This document shows, one piece after another, positions 26,570-33,491 of a stretch of 48,945 nt of DNA. The position numbers and the translations under genes are program-made. The notes under the pieces were generated by a model. That model saw only the letters and a list, made by a program, of their open reading frames with translations, searched no databases and was not told where the DNA came from. The first letter of the stretch is position 1. Each line of letters opens with the position of its first letter. The DNA is from Fibrobacterota bacterium. GTDB taxonomy: Bacteria > Fibrobacterota > OXYB2-FULL-49-7 > JAEUSG01. The stretch lies in assembly GCA_016788315.1 (NCBI GenBank), contig JAEUSG010000203.1, positions 1 to 48,945 of the forward strand. The letters run 5' to 3'.

Positions 26570-27001
26570 ATGAACGAAACACTCTTAGCGTCAACGCTAA
26601 ATACATTCCAGACGATGCTCATGATTGAACTGACCCCTGTTACTTCTGAGCCATATCCTCCTATTGATTGTGAGTTCGCTGGCATGATAGGCTTTTCCGG
26701 AGATATTTCCGGAAACATTGCCATCTGTATGTCGCGCGCAACTGCAATGGAAGCTGCACTTGCTTTTGTGGGTGAACAGGTAACTGAAGATTCTGAACTT
26801 TCCGATTGCGTAGGTGAGCTTGTAAATATGATTGCAGGAAATGCAAAGTCCAGCATGCATGATATGAATGTCTCTCTTTCAATACCGGAAGTCATAATAG
26901 GCAAAGATATCAGGATAGATTTCTGCAGATTTAAAACGAAAACAGACCTCTATTTTGACTCATCGGCCGGTCCAATTCATTTAATCTTTACACAAAGATA
27001 A
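26570..27001 (+). CDS. cheX: CheX-type CheY phosphatase, stand-alone
   Basis: 143 residues from the ATG at 26570, with AAAGGAAAG about 9 bases upstream; a GTG at 26561 is in frame but less likely. It is a single CheX domain with phosphatase motif E83-x2-N86 (VGELVNMIAGNAK) and the GDISGNIAICM strand shared with the CheX part of the preceding gene. It dephosphorylates CheY-P by family knowledge. The two cheX genes flank a palindromic repeat and are probably old duplicates, diverged in sequence. No cheC or cheD is seen nearby. Confidence 0.85.
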   Translation: MNETLLASTLNTFQTMLMIELTPVTSEPYPPIDCEFAGMIGFSGDISGNIAICMSRATAMEAALAFVGEQVTEDSELSDCVGELVNMIAGNAKSSMHDMNVSLSIPEVIIGKDIRIDFCRFKTKTDLYFDSSAGPIHLIFTQR

Positions 27002-27022
27002 CAGGATGCCTCCGGTTTCAGA

Positions 27023-28966
27023 ATGATTCTTTATTATTCGCATATATTTTACCATATAGGACCGCAGTTAGTAGCTATCTTTATTTTGTCTCTCTCTTTA
27101 GCGTTAATGATGCGAAAGAGAGATATTCCTGCTGTAAATTCCTATTTGTTAATATTATTGGCTCAGATTCTTTGGCAGTTCGGCTATGCTGCCGAAATAC
27201 TGTCGCCCAATTTAGAAGTGAAACTCTTTTGGGACGATTTTCAGTTTCTGGCGCTATTAATGTCAGTATATTTTATCCGCAGTTTTTCGTTGGTTTACAG
27301 CAAAACAGGTAAGTATAAGCGTGATATCTTCTGGTGGCTTCATCTTTTTGTCATATTCTCTTTCACAATAATTGTATCTCTGGGTCAAAATTCTGATTTG
27401 ATCAGGTTCTCATATAGAGTGGGAGAAGGATCGTATAATGGCCGGCTGATTTATGAATTTGGTCTGGTATCCTGGTGCATATTTTTATATGCATATCTGC
27501 AGCTTGCCGCAGTAGTTTATAGAATTATTAAAAAACCGTCAGAAAAAGTTAAATCCAAACGTGTTTTAACAATTCTGCTGATAGTCAGTGTGGCAATACC
27601 GTACGTAGGTTTTATACTGCGGATATCTGGATTGTTCAATACTTACGAAAGAGATATTACACCATTTACGTTTTCGATTTCGAGTGCTGTTGCTGTAGTG
27701 GCAGTCTTAAGGTTTAAGTTGTTTGATTTTGAATCTGCGGCAAGGGATAGGCTTGTGGAGACCCTACGCATTCCGCTTCTGGTGTTTGATAATAACTGGT
27801 GCTTAGTCGATGCAAATCAGGCTGCAAAAACCCTATGCTCCCCGGACAGCAGCAATGGTAAATTAACATTGGATTCCATACTTCACTGTTCATCAAAAAC
27901 AGCGGAAGATATCCGGTCAGGATTAAGAAGCGGAATAATGGAAACAATTTCTGATAGCTGTCAACATAGAGTTTTTGAATTTACAGTTGAAAATATCATA
28001 GAGGAAAATTATCAAGCTGGATGGATGCTTCTGCTTTATGAAGTGACTGGACGTGTCAATGCAGAAAGAGAGATATTGAAATCGAGAGAAGAATTGGAAC
28101 TTCGTGTTTCAGAAAGAACGGGAGAATTGCAGCAGGCTCTGATAGAACGGCAGAGAGCTGAAGAGGAGGCCCGGTTAAGAGATTTGCAATTAATGCATGC
28201 TGATAAGATGGCTTCACTCGGTATTTTAGTTGCCGGAGTGGCTCATGAAATAAATAATCCGAATAATTTGATACTCTTTAATACAGATGTTCTGGCACGT
28301 ATCATTGATGAAAGCTCTCCTGTCATTACTGAAATTATAGAAAATAGATCGGACTACAAGGTTGGCGAACTTAATTTCAGCGAGATAAGGAGTGAAGTTC
28401 CCAGATTGTTAAAAAGTATTAAAGAAGGTTCGTATCGCATCAAGGATATAGTGAACGGTTTGAAGAATTTTTCCAAAAGAGATGACGAAGAGCCGGTATT
28501 CCACTTTTCACTCAACAATGCACTTGATTCCGCGCTTATGCTGACGGGTAACTTAATTGAAAGGTCAACTAACTCCTTTCTTGTTCAAAAAGCCTCTTTG
28601 CTGCCGAGAGTTTTCGGTAAACAGAAACAGATTGAGCAGGTAATAATAAACTTAATAACAAACGCCTGCCAGGCTCTGGCATCAAAGGACAATTCAATAG
28701 TAATAACCACTGTCTATGATGAAAATGAGAAAACAGTAAAGCTTATTGTAAAAGACAGCGGCTGCGGTATATCAGACGAAAATATTAAGCGGGTGTTTGA
28801 CCCCTTTTTTACTACGAAAAGATCGGCAGGAGGAACCGGGTTGGGGCTATCCATCTCCTTTAATATTGTAAAGGCGCATCATGGCGAGCTTAATATATTT
28901 TCTCCTGCAGGTGCTGGAACTGAAGTCACTCTTGTTTTGCCGGTTAACGGGGAGAATTTGATATGA
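27023..28966 (+). CDS. Membrane sensor histidine kinase (7TM type)
   Basis: 647 residues. About seven membrane helices fill residues 1-232, matching the N-terminal 7TM sensor of HisKA_7TM kinases. A PAS-like region (about 240-345) opens with PLLVFDNNWCLVDANQAA. A coiled coil (350-390) leads to HisKA with H408 (ILVAGVAHEINNPNN) and an HATPase with QVIINLITNACQAL, DSGCGIS, FFTTK and GTGLGLS boxes. This is a complete NtrB-like kinase without a receiver. Its stop overlaps the NtrC-type gene by 4 bp, so the two form a pair. It follows the second cheX by 21 bp. The signal is unknown; a membrane-dissolved or membrane-state signal suits the 7TM module. Confidence 0.9.
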   Translation: MILYYSHIFYHIGPQLVAIFILSLSLALMMRKRDIPAVNSYLLILLAQILWQFGYAAEILSPNLEVKLFWDDFQFLALLMSVYFIRSFSLVYSKTGKYKRDIFWWLHLFVIFSFTIIVSLGQNSDLIRFSYRVGEGSYNGRLIYEFGLVSWCIFLYAYLQLAAVVYRIIKKPSEKVKSKRVLTILLIVSVAIPYVGFILRISGLFNTYERDITPFTFSISSAVAVVAVLRFKLFDFESAARDRLVETLRIPLLVFDNNWCLVDANQAAKTLCSPDSSNGKLTLDSILHCSSKTAEDIRSGLRSGIMETISDSCQHRVFEFTVENIIEENYQAGWMLLLYEVTGRVNAEREILKSREELELRVSERTGELQQALIERQRAEEEARLRDLQLMHADKMASLGILVAGVAHEINNPNNLILFNTDVLARIIDESSPVITEIIENRSDYKVGELNFSEIRSEVPRLLKSIKEGSYRIKDIVNGLKNFSKRDDEEPVFHFSLNNALDSALMLTGNLIERSTNSFLVQKASLLPRVFGKQKQIEQVIINLITNACQALASKDNSIVITTVYDENEKTVKLIVKDSGCGISDENIKRVFDPFFTTKRSAGGTGLGLSISFNIVKAHHGELNIFSPAGAGTEVTLVLPVNGENLI

Positions 28967-30363
28967 ATAGAGTCATTCTTATAGTCGATGATGAGACAGG
29001 TTTTCTCCATTCAGCGGCACTCTCTCTTAAGTTGGCTGGATACAGCTGCGTGGAAACATTGTCTGATCCATCAGAGGTTCTGCCCCGACTTGACAGAGGA
29101 GGGGTTGATCTGCTTTTTCTGGATATAATCATGCCGAACGTGTCTGGCATGCAACTGCTTACAGAAACACAGCAAAAACATCCGGATGTCACAGTCGTTA
29201 TGATCACAGCGCTTAATGATGCTAAGACCGCATTGTCGTGCATGAGGCTTGGCGCCTTTGATTATTTAGTCAAGCCTTTTGAAGAAAATGAACTCTTAAA
29301 TGTTGTGAGAAAAGTTTTTTCAAACCGTGATGCACAGGAACTTTCAAGTTCGCTGAGGCGCTCAGTTCTCGAGAGCAGGCTTCATACAATGGAGTATTTC
29401 TCTGCAATAAACACAAATCATCCTGTTTTACTTTCTGCGTTTCGATATGCTGAAGCTTTGGCTCCGACAGATTTCCCAATATTGGTGACAGGAGAAACAG
29501 GAACCGGTAAAGAACTGATGGCAAGAGCGATTCATAAAGCTTCCGGCCGAAAGGGAGAGTTTGTTTGTGTAAATGCGGGCGGAATTGATGACACGGTGCT
29601 GAATGATACACTGTTCGGACATGTAAAGGGAGCTTTTACAGGTGCGGATCGTGACAGATCGGGATTGATAGAGTCTGCCGCAAGAGGAACGCTCTTTCTT
29701 GATGAGATTGGTGACTTAAAGCCGGAATCTCAGATAAAACTTCTAAGGTTGTTGCAGGAAGGTGTTTATTATCCAATCGGTTCCGACAGAGCGAAAAGAT
29801 CAACAGCCAGAGTTATTGCGGCAACTCACCGTAATTTAAAGCAGCTTATTGACAAAGGGCATTTCAGACTGGATCTTTTTTACCGTCTTCAGGCACACGA
29901 ACTGCATCTTCCTCCTCTTCGTGAGCGGCCTTCAGATATTCCGTTGCTGGTTCACCGTTTTGCAAGCGATGCGGCTGAACGCATAAAAAAAGAGACTCCA
30001 AATATACCGCAGGATATTTTTGTTCTGCTGGCTAACCATTCGTGGCCGGGAAATGTGCGTGAATTGCAGGGATTAATTTATGACGCAGTAAGCAGAAGCA
30101 GCGGAAAAACGATATCGTTGGATGTCATAAAGGATAAGATTTGCGCAGATACTCAGATGGTTGGAAAAGAACAGGTTGCGATTACTGCAGACAATGAAAC
30201 ATACAATATTCGGCCAGCGCTATTTCCGGGACCTTTACCAACGGTAGAAGAGGCTGAAATGCAGTTGATTCAGGAAGCACTCAGAAGAACAGATGGAAAC
30301 AAGACCCTTGCCGCAGAAATGCTTGGACTTACCCGCCAGACTCTTATAAGAAAATTAAAATAG
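28963..30363 (+). CDS. NtrC-family sigma-54-dependent response regulator
   Basis: 466 residues. Receiver: D9/D10, D54 (LFLDIIMPNVSG), K104. AAA+ domain: Walker A GETGTGKE (177-184), GAFTGA loop (223-228) that contacts sigma-54, Walker B TLFLDEIGD, and the R-finger segment YRLQ...PLRERPSDIPLL. A Fis-type helix-turn-helix fills 436-466 (GNKTLAAEMLGLTRQTLIRKL). It is thus a full enhancer-binding protein that opens sigma-54 promoters when phosphorylated by the kinase encoded just upstream. A -24/-12 promoter lies about 90 bp downstream, with palindromic sites between, so the next operon is the probable target. Confidence 0.95.
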   Translation: MNRVILIVDDETGFLHSAALSLKLAGYSCVETLSDPSEVLPRLDRGGVDLLFLDIIMPNVSGMQLLTETQQKHPDVTVVMITALNDAKTALSCMRLGAFDYLVKPFEENELLNVVRKVFSNRDAQELSSSLRRSVLESRLHTMEYFSAINTNHPVLLSAFRYAEALAPTDFPILVTGETGTGKELMARAIHKASGRKGEFVCVNAGGIDDTVLNDTLFGHVKGAFTGADRDRSGLIESAARGTLFLDEIGDLKPESQIKLLRLLQEGVYYPIGSDRAKRSTARVIAATHRNLKQLIDKGHFRLDLFYRLQAHELHLPPLRERPSDIPLLVHRFASDAAERIKKETPNIPQDIFVLLANHSWPGNVRELQGLIYDAVSRSSGKTISLDVIKDKICADTQMVGKEQVAITADNETYNIRPALFPGPLPTVEEAEMQLIQEALRRTDGNKTLAAEMLGLTRQTLIRKLK

Positions 30364-30385
30364 TTACAGTGTAACAATTTGTTAC
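30363..30385. promoter_or_regulatory. Overlapping GTTAC/GTAAC palindromes, putative enhancer-binding site
   Basis: GTTAC (30363-30367), GTAAC (30371-30375) and GTTAC (30381-30385) form two overlapping palindromes with 3- and 5-base spacers. They begin at the stop codon of the NtrC-type gene and lie 65-88 bp upstream of the -24 box, the normal range for an enhancer-type binding site. Binding by that regulator is inferred from position and symmetry. A weak hairpin could also form, but there is no terminal T-run. Confidence 0.5.
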
Positions 30386-30450
30386 GCTACGAAAAATACC
30401 AAAGAATCCATATTTTCCTAAATATCAACTACTTATGTCGCTTGTCATAA

Positions 30451-30467
30451 AGGCATAAGGCTTGCAT
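30451..30467 (+). promoter_or_regulatory. Putative sigma-54 (-24/-12) promoter
   Basis: AGGCAT (30451-30456), 5 bases, then TTGCAT (30462-30467): the invariant GG and GC are spaced exactly as in the consensus TGGCAC-N5-TTGCA, with two mismatches in the -24 box. Transcription should begin near 30479, giving a leader of about 65 bases before the ATG at 30543. It directly follows a gene for an activator with the sigma-54 contact loop. Confidence 0.6.
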
Positions 30468-30499
30468 GTGTCAATAATAGCCCTTTTGTTGTGACACAT
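30466..30499. promoter_or_regulatory. 8-bp inverted repeat downstream of the -12 box
   Basis: ATGTGTCA (30466-30473) and TGACACAT (30492-30499) are perfect inverted arms separated by 18 bases, covering the predicted start of transcription. This could be an operator for a second regulator, or a leader hairpin. No candidate regulator is known. Confidence 0.4.
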
Positions 30500-30542
30500 T
30501 TTGTTGCACTTGCATTTAAACTATAAAATGAGGAGATTTGTT

Positions 30543-31202
30543 ATGAAGTTTGGGATTGTCGTTGCCATGTTGGCCGTTTCTTCGATTGTTTTCATCTTGG
30601 CATGCTCTGATTCTGATAATCCAGTTGCACCTCCTGCTGCAACTGTTCCTGATTCTGCTGCAATTATAAGTATGACTTTTGATACGGCAACTGTAGGCAG
30701 TGCAAAACAGGCTAATATTTCTGTAAAAGTGAGTGGCCCTGTTTCTCAGGGAAATTACTACACAGGCTATAAGCCGGCAACTGATTTTGCAGTTTGGATT
30801 GAAAACAGCGCTGGTAAATATATCAATACAGTAAAAGTTTCAAAAGGCAGTGCTAAGATTGGTGATTATGCTGCTCATGAAGCACATCTTCCAATTTGGC
30901 AGAAAAGCAGCGGACTTGACTTAAATAAAGTTACAGTACAGCTGGATACAGCAGGAATACCGGTTGTTCTTGATGGGTTAACTGGTGCAAGTTTGAAATG
31001 CCGCACAACAGCTGGCTATGATACGACCATGACACTTGTTTGGTCTATGAGAGATTCTGGAAAAGTTGCTGTCCCTTCCGGCTCCTATTTCCTCTGTGTT
31101 GAAACAGCAAATATTATCAAAAATAAAACTGGTTCAACAGGTGCTGATAGTGTTGTTATGACCATTAACAACAACTACAGGAAAAAGAGCATTGTTTTCT
31201 AA
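30543..31202 (+). CDS. Lipoprotein, DUF2271-like
   Basis: 219 residues from the ATG at 30543, which has GAGGAG 8 bases upstream. Lipobox ILAC places the lipidated Cys at about residue 21, followed by SDSDNP. The body fits DUF2271 (a flagellar-hook-like beta sandwich found in periplasmic redox gene clusters): FAVWIENSAGKYINTVKVSK, LPIWQKSSGLDLNKV, DGLTGASL and LVWSMRDSGKVAVPSGSYF with VETAN. DUF2271 genes commonly neighbour FMN-binding, PepSY or ApbE genes, and an FMN-binding gene lies four genes on. This is the first gene of the putative sigma-54 operon. The family match is by motif reading only. Confidence 0.6.
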   Translation: MKFGIVVAMLAVSSIVFILACSDSDNPVAPPAATVPDSAAIISMTFDTATVGSAKQANISVKVSGPVSQGNYYTGYKPATDFAVWIENSAGKYINTVKVSKGSAKIGDYAAHEAHLPIWQKSSGLDLNKVTVQLDTAGIPVVLDGLTGASLKCRTTAGYDTTMTLVWSMRDSGKVAVPSGSYFLCVETANIIKNKTGSTGADSVVMTINNNYRKKSIVF

Positions 31203-31338
31203 GTTAGTAATAACAGTGTCAATTGTTGCCATGCTATTCGGGCTTTTACAATGTGAAAGTTCGACTGGCGGTAGCGTAAACAGAGTTGTTCCAGTTGACA
31301 GTTCAGCAACTGACGGCGAAACAGGAGCTTCACCATAA
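31192..31338 (+). CDS. Small 48-residue lipoprotein with TTG start
   Basis: A short gene read from TTG at 31192 to TAA at 31336-31338. It gives MFSKLVITVSIVAMLFGLLQ then Cys21, a classical lipoprotein signal (basic residue, hydrophobic run, lipobox LLQC), and a 27-residue Ser/Thr/Gly-rich tail ending in ETGASP. AGGA lies 9 bases upstream. The start overlaps the preceding gene by 11 bp and the stop overlaps the next ATG (TAATG), so both ends suggest translational coupling. An ATG at 31231 would cut the signal in half. Its role may be as a small partner or anchor in the redox cassette. No family is recognised. Confidence 0.65.
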   Translation: MFSKLVITVSIVAMLFGLLQCESSTGGSVNRVVPVDSSATDGETGASP

Positions 31339-31700
31339 TGTCGCATGAATTACATCATCATGAAAAACACCAAGATAAGCATCACCATGATAAGCATCAT
31401 CAAGAGCATCTGACATCTTCCGAAGAAGCAGAAAAAAAACGTAAGCTCTATATTAAAAACAAGATAAGGTTGGCTGTTGACATTCTGATGCTGATTAGTT
31501 TTGCTGTTCTTGCTTTTACTGCGTATGTAAAAATGCCATTTAATTACGATCGTTTTTTTACCTATGAGCAGGAGGTCTTTGATTTTAAGCTTATGTCGCT
31601 TCTGCACGATTATTCCGGAATTGTCTTTCTTGGCGCAACTGTTGCACATCTCATATTGTCCAGAAGAAGGTTGCAGTATCTCATAAAGCACGGTAAGTAG
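31338..31700 (+). CDS. Histidine-rich DUF4405-like membrane protein
   Basis: 120 residues. Eleven of the first 24 residues are His (H3 to H24), a strong candidate metal-binding tail on the cytoplasmic side if the N-terminus is inside. A membrane helix spans about 44-64 and a second about 91-108. The second carries LLHDYSGIVFLGATVAHLIL with H90 and H104, fourteen residues apart as in heme-b-binding helices of DUF4405/cytochrome-b561-like proteins. The match is to the HD-W/Y-SG-x-H pattern and is moderate; only one four-helix half would be present. It could pass electrons to the FMN protein encoded downstream. AGGAG lies about 10 bases before the ATG. Confidence 0.6.
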   Translation: MSHELHHHEKHQDKHHHDKHHQEHLTSSEEAEKKRKLYIKNKIRLAVDILMLISFAVLAFTAYVKMPFNYDRFFTYEQEVFDFKLMSLLHDYSGIVFLGATVAHLILSRRRLQYLIKHGK

Positions 31701-31715
31701 AAAGGGTTTAAAAGC

Positions 31716-32894
31716 ATGAAGAAAATATTAGCCTTGACATTATTTCTGCTTTTGCTTTCAGGAAATATTTTTTCTGAAAGCTCTGTAAATGTCGGTGGGC
31801 ATATGGCATTGTCAATGTTCGATCTTGCTGCCGGCACATCAACATACATGAAGGACAAAGACAGCTCGGCAGTTGATTATGCTGGTTTCAAATTTCTTCG
31901 TTTCATGCTGTTCATAAAGGCCTCTTTATCTGAAAAGGTATTAGTTGATATTCAGCCGATTTTTGAAACAAGAACTGATGGAACAACCGGAGCGACACAG
32001 AAGTTTCCTGGAACTTATAAGGACTCTGCCATGTCCGTAATCATTGGTAAACAGAGAGGACTAAGTCCTAAGGTTGATTTTCAGGGATTTAACAGAGCAA
32101 CGGCTAAAATGGTTCTTGGCGGCGGTACCGAACTTTCGTTTGGTTATGTGCATCCCCGGTTTACCTGGGATTACGGCAATGAACTTTTCTGGGAAGATGA
32201 ACTTAATGCAAATCCATTTTCGCTGGATCTGTATTTAGGAAATCTTGATGCCGTCGGATTTGAAGTGGTTCACTATTTTGAATTGGCTGACGGCAATTTC
32301 ACCATTCCGTTTTATGGGTATGTGCTTAATGGTGCAGGAGAACCTGGCGGCGGGTCTGTAATTGAAAACAACAACTCACCTTTTGGCATGGTGCATATTG
32401 AGCCTGAAATCGGCTCTTTAAAATTACATTTGTCTGTTGGCGGGGGTGTTTGGGACGAAAAGAACTCGAAGCTTGCTGCCCGTGCTGCTGTAGGTCTATC
32501 GTTTTCAGATGGTCCATTTTCTGCAAGAGCTGAAGGTGCAGTAGGTTATTGGGACAGCCTTTTATATGATTCGAAAGACGCTGCAATGCCCTTTGGCGGT
32601 TATGCAAAATGTTTCTATAAGGTGTCTAAGAATCTGAGGCTTTCATTGGCTGGAAGTTTTGACTACCATAATTTCATTATGCCGTTTCAGCCCCATGCAG
32701 GCAAGGAACAGTGGATTGCCGTTTCGCCGGGCCTGCAGTTGACAACATCACCTGGTTCCAGGGTTGTCTTTCAGCTTGATCTTGCACAAGGTATTTACGA
32801 ACCGTATAAAAATAACGGAGTTGAAACTTACGAACGATACGATAGAACCATAAGTTATGTTCATCCGACAATCGGCTGGCGTTTAACATTTTAA
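31716..32894 (+). CDS. Porin-like outer-membrane protein
   Basis: 392 residues with a signal peptide (residues 1-20, GNIFSES). The mature part is barrel-like: repeated alternating strands (SVNVGGHMALSMFDL, AKMVLGGGTELSFGYVHP, FSARAEGAVGYW, YAKCFYKVSKNLRLSLAGSF) and a final TIGWRLTF whose terminal Phe fits BAM recognition. It resembles porins of the phosphate-selective O/P class in style. AAAGGG lies about 8 bases before the ATG. Set between a DUF4405-like and an FMN-binding gene, it may be the outer-membrane channel of the redox cassette. Confidence 0.7.
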   Translation: MKKILALTLFLLLLSGNIFSESSVNVGGHMALSMFDLAAGTSTYMKDKDSSAVDYAGFKFLRFMLFIKASLSEKVLVDIQPIFETRTDGTTGATQKFPGTYKDSAMSVIIGKQRGLSPKVDFQGFNRATAKMVLGGGTELSFGYVHPRFTWDYGNELFWEDELNANPFSLDLYLGNLDAVGFEVVHYFELADGNFTIPFYGYVLNGAGEPGGGSVIENNNSPFGMVHIEPEIGSLKLHLSVGGGVWDEKNSKLAARAAVGLSFSDGPFSARAEGAVGYWDSLLYDSKDAAMPFGGYAKCFYKVSKNLRLSLAGSFDYHNFIMPFQPHAGKEQWIAVSPGLQLTTSPGSRVVFQLDLAQGIYEPYKNNGVETYERYDRTISYVHPTIGWRLTF

Positions 32895-32903
32895 GAGGTG
32901 AAT

Positions 32904-33467
32904 ATGGTAAAAAGAGTTATTATTGCTGCATCACTCCTGCTTTTTCTCGCTCCGCTTGCATTTTCAATAGAGCTTTTAAGCGAAGAACAGGCTGTGAAAA
33001 GAATGTTCCTGACTGCTGACAATGTAAAGCAGGAAAAAAAGACTCTCACAGCACCGCAGATAGAAGAGCTTAAAAAGAAGCTGGCTGGTAAACTTTATGA
33101 AATAAAAAAGCCGGATGGTCAGTCTGAAAATGAATTCACCTTTCACATCGGCTCAAAGGGCGGTGCTGTTACCGGTGTTGCAGTAATACTTTCTGAAATT
33201 GACAGGTGGGGACCGCTTAAGTTTATTATTGTAGTAGATCCGGCAACCGGCAAGGTTGAAAATATGGCTATGCTTGAGTATATCGATCAGCGTGCTAGAA
33301 ATCTTTCAAACCGCAACTATCTTAAAAATTTCTTTGGCAAAGGGCTTGCCGATCCAATACAGATTGGTAAAGATGTAGACGGTTTGTCCGGTGCCACAGT
33401 TTCCTCAGAAGTGTTGGCGCATATGGTTCGCAAAGCAATTGCTCTCGTTGTAGGTCATGCAAAATAA
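32904..33467 (+). CDS. Periplasmic FMN-binding domain protein
   Basis: 187 residues from the ATG at 32904, with GAGG 5 bases upstream; an in-frame GTG at 32898 is less likely. Signal peptide to about residue 21, then the FMN_bind fold (NqrC/RnfG C-terminal type) with the flavinylation motif DVDGLSGAT at 157-165, in which T165 is the expected site of phosphoester-bound FMN. ApbE, which attaches FMN in such proteins, is not encoded in the window. The protein should be a periplasmic one-electron carrier. It lies between the porin and a fourth MCP, which ties flavin redox state to signalling. Confidence 0.88.
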   Translation: MVKRVIIAASLLLFLAPLAFSIELLSEEQAVKRMFLTADNVKQEKKTLTAPQIEELKKKLAGKLYEIKKPDGQSENEFTFHIGSKGGAVTGVAVILSEIDRWGPLKFIIVVDPATGKVENMAMLEYIDQRARNLSNRNYLKNFFGKGLADPIQIGKDVDGLSGATVSSEVLAHMVRKAIALVVGHAK

Positions 33468-33491
33468 GAGTCACACTCTGGAGGCAGAACG

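Noticed and set aside
30363-30385. Reading the GTTAC/GTAAC palindrome as the terminator of the NtrC-type gene
   Set aside because: The stem is only 5 bp and no T-run follows; a protein-binding site fits better.
30501-30542. A second -24/-12 promoter using TTGCAC or TTGCAT at about 30503-30514
   Set aside because: No GG lies at the required distance upstream, so the spacing rule fails.
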